Positions 1-5,947 of a stretch of 24,200 bases of DNA are shown in pieces. Both the position numbers and the translations under genes were made by a program. Origin of the DNA: a virus; the IMG/VR virus record IMGVR_UViG_3300042400_000452, positions 1 through 24,200 of that record; one strand, given 5' to 3'. Under the pieces are notes generated by a model. That model was not told the DNA's origin and ran no database searches. It saw only the letters and a program-made list of their open reading frames with translations. Every line of letters begins with the position of its first letter. Positions within the stretch are counted from its first letter, which is position 1.

Positions 1-105
1 TGCTTTTGCTACATCGGCTGGTTCAAGTGTATAACGCTGTGCATCTTCAACAACGCTACGGTATGTGCTAACAAGTTGCTTAACTGCGGCTTCAACTGCT
101 TTCAT
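1..105 (-). CDS. Small phage protein, N-terminus only (runs off the left edge)
   Basis: The frame starts with an ATG at 105 and stays open to position 1, giving 35 visible residues (MKAVEAAVKQLVSTYRSVVE and onward). A good ribosome site, AAGGGG, lies about six bases before the ATG. The visible part is predicted helical and has no motif I recognise. It follows the Ref-like nuclease gene in the same direction and is probably the next gene of the minus-strand replication operon. The gene is real in my judgement because of its start signal; its function is unknown. Confidence 0.6.
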   Translation of the reverse strand, partial: MKAVEAAVKQLVSTYRSVVEDAQRYTLEPADVAKA

Positions 106-169
106 GGTGTTCCCCTTACTTTAAAAATGTTAATTTATAAATAGTGCTGTTGATTAGATTCATTCTGTT

Positions 170-460
170 TCATATTTCGCCCCTTAAAATCTTTGTGGTG
201 TGTTCTAGCAATTCCGATTCTGTTCCATACTTGGCTTCAAATGTCTTTTTTCCTGCGTGAAATGCAACGCCATGTCCGCCGTTAGTATGATGCAAAGGGC
301 ATAAGGGTATTGCTAATAAATAATGCGACCTTTGTGCCATGCCAACACCATGTCTTATGTGATGGATATGTGGCATTGTATAACCTAACCCCTTACGGTG
401 GCAAACTATACATCCTAACTGGCTTAACTTATCGTAATGCTGGCGTTCTGCTTTTGTCAT
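170..460 (-). CDS. Ref-like HNH nuclease (RecA-dependent nuclease family)
   Basis: This 96-residue protein has a zinc/HNH arrangement: C17 and C20, a histidine cluster H31, H33, H34 and H37, then C54-P-L-H57-H58 and H63. The order (CxxC, PHIHH, CPLHH, then a GVAFH segment) matches the C-terminal nuclease domain of phage P1 Ref, a RecA-dependent HNH endonuclease that cuts DNA at RecA-formed joints. Many phages carry this domain alone, near NinB-type genes, as here. The ATG directly follows the TAA stop of the NinB-like gene, so translation is probably coupled. Expected role: nicking or cutting recombination intermediates during phage replication. The family call rests on motifs; activity is inferred. 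Confidence 0.8.
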   Translation of the reverse strand: MTKAERQHYDKLSQLGCIVCHRKGLGYTMPHIHHIRHGVGMAQRSHYLLAIPLCPLHHTNGGHGVAFHAGKKTFEAKYGTESELLEHTTKILRGEI

Positions 461-766
461 TTAATCTTGTAACCATATATTGTGTTCAGCCGCCCATCGT
501 TCAACACGCGCCATAAAATCGTTTAATTCAGCAACATTGCAATCAGCCGTTGATTTTAATTCGGTAATTACTTTGCCGCTTGATGTTTTCCATTCATTAT
601 AGCCAAGGTATCTATCCTTGAACATTATTTTCCACCAATGATGGTTATGATAAAGCCCATCGGCGGCAGGCACATTGGCGGCAATTTCAGTAAATAATAA
701 ATGCAATCGGTTGTTCTGCGGTAATGACCGTTTGGCTTCTTGCCCACATTCTTTACACTTTGCCAT
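461..766 (-). CDS. NinB-like recombination protein
   Basis: The 101-residue product carries the NinB (lambda Orf) signature: a segment RSLPQNNRLHLLF at residues 14-26 followed by tryptophan-rich text (HHWWK, and NEWKTSSGK). Lambda Orf/NinB binds single-stranded DNA and helps load recombinase, standing in for RecFOR. An extra N-terminal CxxC (C4, C7) precedes the core; two cysteines alone make a zinc site uncertain. Its start overlaps the end of the upstream gene by 14 bp and its stop abuts the Ref-like nuclease, so the two are probably made together and act on the same intermediates. The family assignment is good; the detailed role is taken from lambda. Confidence 0.75.
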   Translation of the reverse strand: MAKCKECGQEAKRSLPQNNRLHLLFTEIAANVPAADGLYHNHHWWKIMFKDRYLGYNEWKTSSGKVITELKSTADCNVAELNDFMARVERWAAEHNIWLQD

Positions 767-1085
767 TTTTATTCTTTAATGCTTGTTCAATAGCAATTCT
801 GTATTTTTCATAAGGGAAATCATTGCCCCATATCCAAATTTTTTTAATGATTGCATTATCTTCATCATCCGTTAATCCTTGCCATCTTGGTTGTTCTAGC
901 GCATCTTTAAACTCAATATCCCTAGCAATGCGTTCGTCTATGGTATGTTTCCAATCCCTTGTTAGGGGTTGTTCTAGTGCTTCTTTGCAAGCGTTGATTG
1001 CTTCTTTCCATTTACTTTCACTTACACAATCTACATTCAAATCCAATACTTCAATCGCCATCTTTAATGCTTCGTCTTTAGTCAT
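753..1085 (-). CDS. Unknown phage protein with two ALEQP segments
   Basis: A 110-residue acidic, helical protein. ALEQP occurs twice (about residues 36-40 and 62-66), the second followed by RWQGLTDDE, a phrase common in small phage hypotheticals. The C-terminal third is rich in Trp and Lys. There are no catalytic motifs, membrane segments or cysteine clusters of note. The start overlaps the preceding gene by 8 bp and the end overlaps the NinB-like gene, so it belongs to the operon. Function unknown; the repeated phrase suggests an internal duplication. Confidence 0.7.
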   Translation of the reverse strand: MTKDEALKMAIEVLDLNVDCVSESKWKEAINACKEALEQPLTRDWKHTIDERIARDIEFKDALEQPRWQGLTDDEDNAIIKKIWIWGNDFPYEKYRIAIEQALKNKNGKV

Positions 1086-1254
1086 CGTTTAACCTTTCAG
1101 CCAATTCCTTGGCTTCCTTTGCGCTGTCAAAATAACCATGATTAGTGTTTTTATTTGAAAGCCCGTATTTAACCGTTTTATCCGCTTTGTAATACTTAGC
1201 AATAAACCATTCACCCGATTTTAAACAATAATTATCCAATTTAAGCCATTTCAT
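1078..1254 (-). CDS. Small unknown protein
   Basis: A 58-residue protein beginning MKWLKLDNYCLKSGEWFIAK and ending AKELAERLNDD. I chose the ATG at 1254 because AAGGA lies nine bases upstream; in-frame codons up to 1275 lack a usable ribosome site. The gene overlaps the end of the helicase-loader-like gene by 14 bp and the next gene by 8 bp. The pattern (short beta-rich start with Trp/Tyr, ending in a charged helix after FDSAKEAK) resembles small phage proteins that modify or sense, but I do not recognise a family. Confidence 0.6.
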   Translation of the reverse strand: MKWLKLDNYCLKSGEWFIAKYYKADKTVKYGLSNKNTNHGYFDSAKEAKELAERLNDD

Positions 1255-1663
1255 GTTGCAAAGCATCCTTGGCAAATTTAAGGCTTATTTCGGGAAAATT
1301 CTGTGGATTAGCAATTATTCGCTTTGCCCATGCCTTATGGTCAGTCTTAGGTTTGAGTTTTTTAGCAACAAAAGTGTTTAATTCTTCTATGTGCTTTTTG
1401 TTTTCTGCGTAATTAACAGGCGATGGCAATGCAAAATAAACATCTTCCCTTGGCTTGCATAAAGCAATAATGTCAGCAGGCTGTGGCAACTTGTTTGGTG
1501 TGTCTGTCCATACATCAAGGGCTTTTGCTACAACGCTAAAATCAAAGCGTGATAGTTTATGAAACCAAATCCTTAACATTTCCTTTTCGGGCGGTGGTTT
1601 GTTGTAAATAGCAAAGACGGCAACAATCATGTCTTTAAATGCCAATTTATCTGCATCAATCAT
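1241..1663 (-). CDS. Putative replicative-helicase loader (lambda P / G39P-like)
   Basis: A 140-residue helical protein. Its first half (FKDMIVAVFAIYNKPPPEKE, then LRIWFHKLSRFDFSVVAKAL, then LPQPADIIALC) has the layout of phage helicase-loader N-terminal domains: a short helix bundle in which W, L and F packing residues precede a PxPADI segment. The gene lies three positions downstream of the replisome organizer, where initiator and loader genes usually sit. It overlaps the glycosyltransferase stop as ATGA, which points to coupled translation. Known families: loaders of this type recruit the host or phage DnaB helicase to the initiator. No helicase gene is in this window, so host DnaB would be the likely client. 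The family assignment is inferred from pattern and position. Confidence 0.5.
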   Translation of the reverse strand: MIDADKLAFKDMIVAVFAIYNKPPPEKEMLRIWFHKLSRFDFSVVAKALDVWTDTPNKLPQPADIIALCKPREDVYFALPSPVNYAENKKHIEELNTFVAKKLKPKTDHKAWAKRIIANPQNFPEISLKFAKDALQHEMA

Positions 1664-2532
1664 TTTTTATCCTTTAATATCATTCCATAATTATTAACAA
1701 CATTTTTAATAATTACATTTTTATTTTTTATTAGTTTGTTTTTTTTAAACGGCGAATAATCAACATGATGATGCCATCTATTAAACTTCCAAACAACTTT
1801 AGCAACATCGGGATGTAAATCTGCCAACATTTGTGATTTATTTAATGTTCCCTCATTTTTGTAAAATTCTTTTGTATTGCCACCTGACAATCTTTGCGTT
1901 GTTACTTTGCCACATAAAAAAGCATTAAATTGAATAGTGCAAAACCCATCTTTTAAAACACGCAAACATAAATCCGTATCTTCGTTATATCTTCCACGCC
2001 AACGATAGGGAATGTTATTTTGAATAAGCAAACATGAATAAATGCGTGTGTTTAAAATAAATGGCGCAACTTTGTCAGTTGATTTACAAAATGAATAATA
2101 ATTAAATCCTGATATATAAACATTTTCATATCTATCAACAAAATCTTCAGCCGCTTTAAATGTTGCGCCGCTTCTAACAGGAACTTTTAAATTCCTATTT
2201 AATCGGTGAAAATCATCAATGTTATCATCCAAAACCCAATGTCTTTTATGACCGTTTTTTATAGAATGTTCCCATGCAAAATTTCTTGCCGCACCCGGTC
2301 CTTTGCTTCTAGCAAATCCTAAATCATCGCAAGTATTATATTCATCAAGATATTTTTTAGGCAATATCAGAATTTTTGATTTATCAATTACTTTTGCATA
2401 TTGTTCAAATTCTGCTTCTTCAATAATAATTGAATAATTAACATTCATTTTTTCCAACGCTTTGCTAGTCAATCTTGTTTCCCATCTTCCTTTTGAAACA
2501 ATATAGATTGGATAATTAGGGTTCATTGACAT
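1660..2532 (-). CDS. TET-associated-type glycosyltransferase (TAGT), putative DNA-base glycosyltransferase
   Basis: With the ATG at 2532 this is a 290-residue GT-A-like glycosyltransferase. Landmarks: YIVSKGRW at residues 10-17, a GPGAARNFAW segment near 78-87, an acidic WVLDDNID at 99-106 (the DxD-type nucleotide-sugar/metal site), GRYNEDTDLCLR at 180-191, then QRLSGGN at 213-219. This order matches the TET-Associated Glycosyltransferase family described by Iyer and Aravind, proposed to add sugars to hydroxymethylated bases in phage DNA. No TET/JBP oxygenase or cytosine methyltransferase is in this window, so the acceptor base is open. The frame extends to a GTG at 2556, but no ribosome site supports it; ATGs at 2532 and 2526 overlap the preceding gene's stop and suggest coupling. 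Codons are more AT-rich than in neighbours. Confidence 0.7.
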   Translation of the reverse strand: MSMNPNYPIYIVSKGRWETRLTSKALEKMNVNYSIIIEEAEFEQYAKVIDKSKILILPKKYLDEYNTCDDLGFARSKGPGAARNFAWEHSIKNGHKRHWVLDDNIDDFHRLNRNLKVPVRSGATFKAAEDFVDRYENVYISGFNYYSFCKSTDKVAPFILNTRIYSCLLIQNNIPYRWRGRYNEDTDLCLRVLKDGFCTIQFNAFLCGKVTTQRLSGGNTKEFYKNEGTLNKSQMLADLHPDVAKVVWKFNRWHHHVDYSPFKKNKLIKNKNVIIKNVVNNYGMILKDKK

Positions 2533-2767
2533 ATATTTTTGCCGAATTAACACCACGGGTTAATTTTGGATGCCAAATACTTTTTGTTTTTTCAGTTATT
2601 TTTTGGTTTATTAAATTGGCAAATTCAAGCATTGATTCTTTACTGTCAAACCTAACGATTATTTTTGCATAAGGTTCTTGTTGTTCTTGAATAAATTCGG
2701 GCATATCTTTCCATTCGGTAAAAACAGGCGATTCCAAATCATCAAACAAATTATGTGAATCAATCAT
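2516..2767 (-). CDS. Small conserved partner of the TAGT gene
   Basis: An 83-residue protein with the core TEWKDMPEF, then YAKIIVRFDSKESMLEFANL, then TKSIWHPK. I recall this W-x-D/G-MPEF plus VRF and KSIW(Y/H)P pattern as a recurring small phage domain, standing alone or fused to ParB-like proteins, often close to TAGT genes; that memory is not checked here. The fold looks like alternating beta and alpha segments (about 35-60) with no catalytic motif. The ribosome site AAGGAAACTAT before the ATG at 2767 is the same as that of the plus-strand early genes. It overlaps the glycosyltransferase by about 17 bp. Role unknown; a DNA-modification accessory is an inference from linkage. Confidence 0.65.
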   Translation of the reverse strand: MIDSHNLFDDLESPVFTEWKDMPEFIQEQQEPYAKIIVRFDSKESMLEFANLINQKITEKTKSIWHPKLTRGVNSAKIYVNEP

Positions 2768-2776
2768 ATAGTTTCC

Positions 2777-3457
2777 TTAAAACGGGTTCATATCAATAAC
2801 AGGCTGTTCATCTTGCCAACTGCCAGCGTTTAAATACCGTTCGGGGTGCTTGATATACTTTCCATCTTCCTTTTTCCAATCAGCAGATTCCCTTTGCCAA
2901 GACAATGCAAACAAAACATCATCTAATGGCGGTCTTTGTTTAAGCCATGCTTGCTTTGCTTTCTGCTTATCTTTTTTCTTTGGGTATGCCAACCAAAATT
3001 GTTCAAATTCTTCATCAAGCGCATTTGCGCGAATAGGTTTACTTGCCTTAACTAAACTAGCCTTACCTAACCTAACCTGCGATTCCACTTTGGCAACATC
3101 TTGGAAACATTGTGTTTCCATTGTGTAAACATTATTGTTTTTTAAAGATAATTTTGCCTTTTCATCAATGTAAACGCTAGGTTTGTATCGGTCTTTTTGA
3201 ATAAGGTTATGAATCTTCCAATGCTTAATTACGCACACACCACTTTCAAACGGTATGACAAAATTCTTTGCCATCAATATCTTTAAATCATCATCCGCGC
3301 AACCAATCATTCGCTGTATTTTTTTAGCGTTATTTATAAATCCATCATCATCGGCACGCATTGATAAGTGAAAATAAAGCGATTGTGTTGAACATGGCAT
3401 ATCTAAAAAAGCATCGCTATCAATGATAGTTTTTGCAAACATTCTGCGTTCAGCCAT
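2777..3457 (-). CDS. Replisome organizer / replication initiator (phage O-like, DnaD-type N-terminus)
   Basis: A 226-residue protein starting MAERRMFAKTIIDSDAFLDM. The first 100 residues match the winged-helix N-terminal domain of phage replisome organizers (SLYFHLSMRADDDGF, then IQRMIGC, then KHWKIHN and DRYKPSVY). The C-terminal 60 residues carry the usual distal domain: FEQFWLAYPKKKDKQKAKQAW, then KYIKHPERYLNAGSWQDE. Proteins of this type bind origin DNA and bring in helicase plus loader. I chose the ATG at 3457 because GGGGGAAAG sits just upstream; the frame continues to 3577 but that part lies inside a structured leader. The gene is preceded by that leader, a promoter and DnaA boxes, consistent with origin control. 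Confidence 0.8.
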   Translation of the reverse strand: MAERRMFAKTIIDSDAFLDMPCSTQSLYFHLSMRADDDGFINNAKKIQRMIGCADDDLKILMAKNFVIPFESGVCVIKHWKIHNLIQKDRYKPSVYIDEKAKLSLKNNNVYTMETQCFQDVAKVESQVRLGKASLVKASKPIRANALDEEFEQFWLAYPKKKDKQKAKQAWLKQRPPLDDVLFALSWQRESADWKKEDGKYIKHPERYLNAGSWQDEQPVIDMNPF

Positions 3458-3468
3458 TTCTTTCCCCC

Positions 3469-3556
3469 AAAAAAAAGGGGCTACAACTACTAACTCCGAT
3501 GTTTTAAATCGGTTGGTGGAACGGTCTAGTAACCGCCAGTTAGTATGTGTAGCCCC
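3469..3556 (-). terminator. Terminator-like leader hairpin upstream of the replisome organizer (possible attenuator)
   Basis: On the minus strand the arm GGGGCTACACATACTAACT (3556-3538) pairs with 3495-3477 at 17 of 19 positions. It closes a 42-nt apex that can form two small hairpins (TGGCGG/CCACCA with one G-U pair, and CCGAT/ATCGG). Eight U residues follow at once (3476-3469), as in an intrinsic terminator. Next comes GGGGG of the ribosome site (3468-3464) and the ATG at 3457. The CCCC of the stem could instead pair with that GGGGG across the U-run, hiding the ribosome site. The plus strand has no U-run, so the element works leftward. It may attenuate the replication gene or end transcripts from the VRR-NUC gene. 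Confidence 0.6.
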
Positions 3557-3589
3557 ACTAGATTTAATCGCCACCACGCGATTTGTTGA

Positions 3590-3618
3590 ATCTTAGTTTA
3601 TCTAATTTAACTTTGCAA
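3590..3618 (-). promoter_or_regulatory. Putative sigma-70-type promoter for the replication operon
   Basis: Minus-strand reading gives TTGCAA (3618-3613), a 17-bp spacer, then TAAGAT (3595-3590): four of six consensus matches in each box at ideal spacing. Transcription would start near 3583 and make a leader of about 125 nt. The leader begins with a small hairpin (ATCGC-loop-GCGAT, 3582-3567) and then the terminator-like stem. Not tested; weak boxes of this kind also occur by chance in AT-rich DNA. Confidence 0.45.
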
Positions 3619-3661
3619 GCGTTTATTTACAGCCCCTTTTTAGCCAAAAATGCCTGTTTTA

Positions 3662-3828
3662 GCACTTTAATCATGCCCACCAAGGCACTTTTAACGCGTT
3701 TTGGCGCGTTTTAATGGTCGGCTATATGGTAGCCTTACCGCCTTGTGGATATGCTGTGCATTAAACGGCTAAAATCTGTGGATGAATTGTGTATAACTTT
3801 TTGCCGTAAACCTAAAAACTGTGGATAA
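3662..3828. other. Candidate replication origin: four DnaA-box-like sites and degenerate direct repeats
   Basis: Four sites in one orientation resemble the DnaA box TTWTNCACA (read on the minus strand): TTATCCACA at 3828-3820 and TTATACACA at 3796-3788 match perfectly; TCATCCACA at 3785-3777 and ATATCCACA at 3742-3734 have one mismatch each. To the left lie three related repeats: GCACTTTAA (3662), GCACTTTTAA (3685) and GCGCGTTTTAA (3704). The block fills most of the 253-bp gap between the VRR-NUC gene and the replisome organizer leader. Initiator genes often sit beside their origin, so an origin using host DnaA is a reasonable inference. Iteron binding by the phage organizer is possible but unproven. 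Confidence 0.55.
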
Positions 3829-3830
3829 CT

Positions 3831-4178
3831 TTACGGGTTTAAATAAGCAGTTATGGCGTTTTTTGCGTCATCAAATCCATAACAAACCACCGACTGATAC
3901 CCAAGCAAAATTGCCAGCCCCATAAATTCTTTTTGGTTTTCCTGTAACTTGCCGCCCTTAATTTTCATTTCAATGAACATCCCATGCCACCCATTTTTTG
4001 GAATCATTAGGAACAAATCGGGAACACCTGCAACAACACCTTCGGCTTTTAACTTGACGGCTGTTCCAATATGTCGTGCGCCGCCGTTAGGAATTGCCCA
4101 TAAACATTTGGCATATTTTGGGTATTGGTAGCGAAACCAAGTAACGGTTGCGACCTGTTCAGCGTGTTCAGTTGTCAT
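3831..4178 (-). CDS. VRR-NUC domain nuclease
   Basis: The 115-residue protein is a single VRR-NUC domain, a PD-(D/E)XK nuclease fold. Visible motifs: IPNGGARHIGTAVKLKAEGV at residues 29-48, GVPDLFL with D54, FIEMK with E70 and K72 as the E-x-K pair, and a downstream ENQKEF with Q82. Length is normal for stand-alone phage members. Family relatives (FAN1, phage versions) cut branched DNA, so Holliday-junction or replication-fork processing is likely. It is the first gene of the leftward set, divergent from the 4303 gene; its stop lies just beside the DnaA boxes. Confidence 0.85.
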   Translation of the reverse strand: MTTEHAEQVATVTWFRYQYPKYAKCLWAIPNGGARHIGTAVKLKAEGVVAGVPDLFLMIPKNGWHGMFIEMKIKGGKLQENQKEFMGLAILLGYQSVVCYGFDDAKNAITAYLNP

Positions 4179-4192
4179 GGGGTTATTCTACC

Positions 4193-4221
4193 ATTAAAAA
4201 ATAAATGCAAAATAATTGCAA
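4193..4221 (-). promoter_or_regulatory. Putative promoter for the VRR-NUC gene
   Basis: Minus-strand TTGCAA (4221-4216), 17-bp spacer, TTTAAT (4198-4193). The start would fall about ten bases before the ATG at 4178, leaving a very short leader with no clear ribosome site. The -35 box has the same sequence as the one proposed at 3618 and, being palindromic, is shared with the rightward control region. Tentative. Confidence 0.3.
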
Positions 4222-4302
4222 AAAGTGTTGTATTACAATAAAAAGGTCTGTAAGATTCAGTTGTGGTTGTTAAACACGCTAACGGAAACCAAAGGAAACT
4301 AT
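4200..4302 (+). promoter_or_regulatory. Early promoter/leader module, copy 1
   Basis: This stretch is repeated in diverged form at 5347-5453. Shared blocks in order: an A-rich ATGCAAAA or TTGCAAAA segment, TACAATAAAA (4234-4243) as a likely -10 region, TGTAA, AGTTGTGGTTG starting 20 bases after the TACAAT (4259), AACAC, AACGGAAAC and AAAGGAAACT, then ATGACAC. No -35 at normal spacing is clear, so an activator or an extended -10 may be used. The GTGG...CAC part can form a weak hairpin in the leader. Confidence 0.5.
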
Positions 4303-4899
4303 ATGACACGCAATGTTGAATTTTATGTAAACCGCGCTAACGAAAAATTTGAAGCAGGTTTTACTTCAATGGCATCACAAAAAGATGCGTTACAAAATCT
4401 TGGTCATGCTTACGATATTCTTAAACAAGACATCAAAAAATTCTGTCTTACATTTCCAATGGAAAGCAGAACAGAACAACAAAACAATGTTTACTGGAAC
4501 ATTCCACATAACTTGCACCAATGGAAAGCAAAACACACTTCATTAGTTTTAAGCGTATTTCCACACGCTGAAACATTAACAGCACAAATTGAAAATTTGG
4601 TTGAATTACGCAACACAATTAAATCAGCCGAAATCATTAAAGTTGAACGCAAAGAAAATGAAAAAGTTGCGGCTATAACTAAAACAATCCATGAAATGAT
4701 TGCATTAAGAAAATCACAATTTGAACGCGGCATGGAATTATGTGAAGTGTTTGGCAAATTGCCAGTTTCAATGAATTGGCATTATGTTGTTAATCAACAT
4801 GGCACAACTTTTATTCGCGTGTTTTATTACATGGCTGATAAATTAACGCCGCTAAATATGATTTGTTACATCATGGAACAGAACGACCTTAAAAAATAA
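4303..4899 (+). CDS. Unknown early protein, first gene of the rightward operon
   Basis: A 198-residue, helix-rich basic protein starting MTRNVEFYVNRANEKFEAGF. I chose the ATG at 4303 because AAAGGAAAC lies just upstream and the start fits the operon's ATGACA pattern; the frame opens at 4216 but that part is leader sequence. The middle (about 105-160) reads as a long charged helix pair (QIENLVELRNTIKSAEIIKV and onward), possibly coiled coil. No catalytic motif, signal or membrane segment is seen. As first gene behind the early promoter it is likely made soon after infection, so a host-takeover or regulatory role is possible, but nothing in the sequence proves it. Confidence 0.75.
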   Translation: MTRNVEFYVNRANEKFEAGFTSMASQKDALQNLGHAYDILKQDIKKFCLTFPMESRTEQQNNVYWNIPHNLHQWKAKHTSLVLSVFPHAETLTAQIENLVELRNTIKSAEIIKVERKENEKVAAITKTIHEMIALRKSQFERGMELCEVFGKLPVSMNWHYVVNQHGTTFIRVFYYMADKLTPLNMICYIMEQNDLKK

Positions 4900-4904
4900 C
4901 TAAC

Positions 4905-4920
4905 AGGGGCGCAAGCCCCT
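4905..4920 (+). promoter_or_regulatory. Intercistronic GCAA-tetraloop hairpin
   Basis: AGGGGC-GCAA-GCCCCT: a six-base-pair GC-rich stem closed by a GNRA-type GCAA loop, starting six bases after the stop of the 4303 gene and ending about five bases before the AAGGA ribosome site of the next gene. No U-run follows, so it is not a standard terminator. It belongs to a set of four such hairpins in this operon (also 5689, 5948 and 8564). Confidence 0.7.
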
Positions 4921-4937
4921 ATAAAGGACAATACAAA

Positions 4938-5345
4938 ATGACATATCAACATAACGATGGCGGCATGGTTGCCGCAGGCTTTAAGAAACCAAAAAAGGAT
5001 TGCGTGGTTCGCGCCATAGCGATTGCAACCCAAATGACCTACGCTGAAGCCAACGACCTAATCAACCAAGTTGCAGGCAAGGATGTAGATGCTAGGAACA
5101 ATGGCGTAAACAAAAAGGTTTGGAAAGACTTAATGAAACAGTTGGGTTGGACATGGACACCAACCATGTTGGTTGGGTCGGGTTGCAAGGTTCACCTTGT
5201 TGCCGATGAATTACCAATGGGTCGCCTTGTGGTTAGCGTCAGCAAGCATTTAACGGTTATGATTGATGGTGTCATCCATGATGTTTACCCTAATGTGGCA
5301 CGCGGCGGCAAACGGGCTGTTTATGGGTATTGGAAAAAAGATTAA
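4938..5345 (+). CDS. Conserved phage protein, possible papain-like (C39-type) fold
   Basis: A 135-residue protein of a type I recall from many tailed phages, usually annotated only as hypothetical. It has DCVVRAIAIAT with C22, a helix with WKDLMKQLGW near 62-71, VVSVSKHLTVMIDGVIHD with H104 near 98-115, and an RAVYGYW end. A Cys at the start of a helix followed some 80 residues later by a His on a strand and a nearby Asp/His is the order seen in papain-like peptidases such as C39. The residue pattern suggests this but does not establish peptidase activity. It sits second in the early operon behind a GCAA hairpin and an AAAGGAC ribosome site. Confidence 0.75.
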   Translation: MTYQHNDGGMVAAGFKKPKKDCVVRAIAIATQMTYAEANDLINQVAGKDVDARNNGVNKKVWKDLMKQLGWTWTPTMLVGSGCKVHLVADELPMGRLVVSVSKHLTVMIDGVIHDVYPNVARGGKRAVYGYWKKD

Positions 5346-5346
5346 A

Positions 5347-5453
5347 AATAATTGAAAATAAATGCAAAAAACGCTTGCTATACAATAAAACCATGTGTAA
5401 TATGAAGTTGTGGTTGGGCAACACACAAACGGAAACTTAAAGGAAACTTAAAA
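5347..5453 (+). promoter_or_regulatory. Early promoter/leader module, copy 2
   Basis: Diverged repeat of 4200-4302: ATGCAAAA, TTGCTATACAATAAAA with TACAAT at 5381-5386, TGTAA, AGTTGTGGTTG at 5406, AACAC, AACGGAAAC and AAAGGAAACTT, ending at an ATGACAC start. Spacing from TACAAT to AGTTGTGGTTG is 20 bases, as in copy 1. Preserved spacing of separate blocks in non-coding DNA argues for function, probably a second early promoter plus a leader element. Confidence 0.5.
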
Positions 5454-5681
5454 ATGACACTTCAAATTTCAAAAATCCAAAACAAAAAATCTTACTTAAA
5501 ATTCGGTGCGCCTGTTATCGCGTGGCAATTAGTAACATTTGCCAACGGCACTAAAGGTGCTTACCTTAACAACGAATTGATGCCGCTAACCTTGGCTGTT
5601 AAGTTACATGAAGTTACTGACAGCGTTTACACAATGACATCAATCTTGCACAAACACGCAGAATTCAAAACACTTAACTAA
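5454..5681 (+). CDS. Unknown small early protein
   Basis: A 75-residue protein starting MTLQISKIQNKKSYLKFGAP. It is predicted mainly beta-stranded (VIAWQLVTFANGTKGAYLNN) with a helical end. No cysteine cluster, membrane segment or known motif. It follows the second promoter/leader module with ribosome site AAAGGAAACTT, so it is probably strongly expressed early. Function not recognised. Confidence 0.7.
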   Translation: MTLQISKIQNKKSYLKFGAPVIAWQLVTFANGTKGAYLNNELMPLTLAVKLHEVTDSVYTMTSILHKHAEFKTLN

Positions 5682-5688
5682 ACTTAAC

Positions 5689-5702
5689 GGGGCGCAAGCC
5701 CC
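5689..5702 (+). promoter_or_regulatory. Intercistronic GCAA-tetraloop hairpin
   Basis: GGGGC-GCAA-GCCCC, five base pairs with the same loop as at 4905, seven bases after the previous stop and about 14 bases before the AAAGGAAAC ribosome site of the next gene. No U-run. Confidence 0.65.
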
Positions 5703-5727
5703 AACTTGGAAATTAAAGGAAACTAAA

Positions 5728-5940
5728 ATGACACACGCTAAAAAAATACAACAAGCCCACGAATTTAATCTTGATGCCGCTTATCGCGAAATTGATTCAC
5801 GCGAAATGCAAGGTGAAGATATGTCCGACTATTATGTTGATGAAAATACTTACGCCATCATCAAATCAGTTAAAACTAAACATCCATACGGTGTGCGAAT
5901 GTTTACTGGCGAATGTGCAATGTTTATGTTGAACATCTAA
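5728..5940 (+). CDS. Unknown small acidic early protein
   Basis: A 70-residue protein starting MTHAKKIQQAHEFNLDAAYR. The helical first half ends in the acidic stretch EMQGEDMSDYYVDEN; the second half (YAIIKSVKTKHPYGVRMFTG) looks beta-stranded. Start ATG has AAAGGAAAC upstream and the ATGACAC context shared with the 4303 and 5454 genes. It is flanked by GCAA hairpins on both sides. No family recognised. Confidence 0.7.
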   Translation: MTHAKKIQQAHEFNLDAAYREIDSREMQGEDMSDYYVDENTYAIIKSVKTKHPYGVRMFTGECAMFMLNI

Positions 5941-5947
5941 ACTTAAT

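Noticed and set aside
2533-2556. Longer glycosyltransferase start at a GTG
   Set aside because: No ribosome site, and the extra residues lie inside the previous gene; ATGs at 2532 or 2526 begin just before the conserved YIVSKGR core.
3477-3556. Cloverleaf-like fold, first considered as a tRNA
   Set aside because: The closing stem is 19 bp rather than 7, there is no T-loop TTC sequence or anticodon arm of normal size, and U8 follows. A terminator-like leader fits better.
4905-4920. Hairpin considered as an intrinsic terminator
   Set aside because: No U-run follows, and the next gene starts within 20 bases in the same direction.
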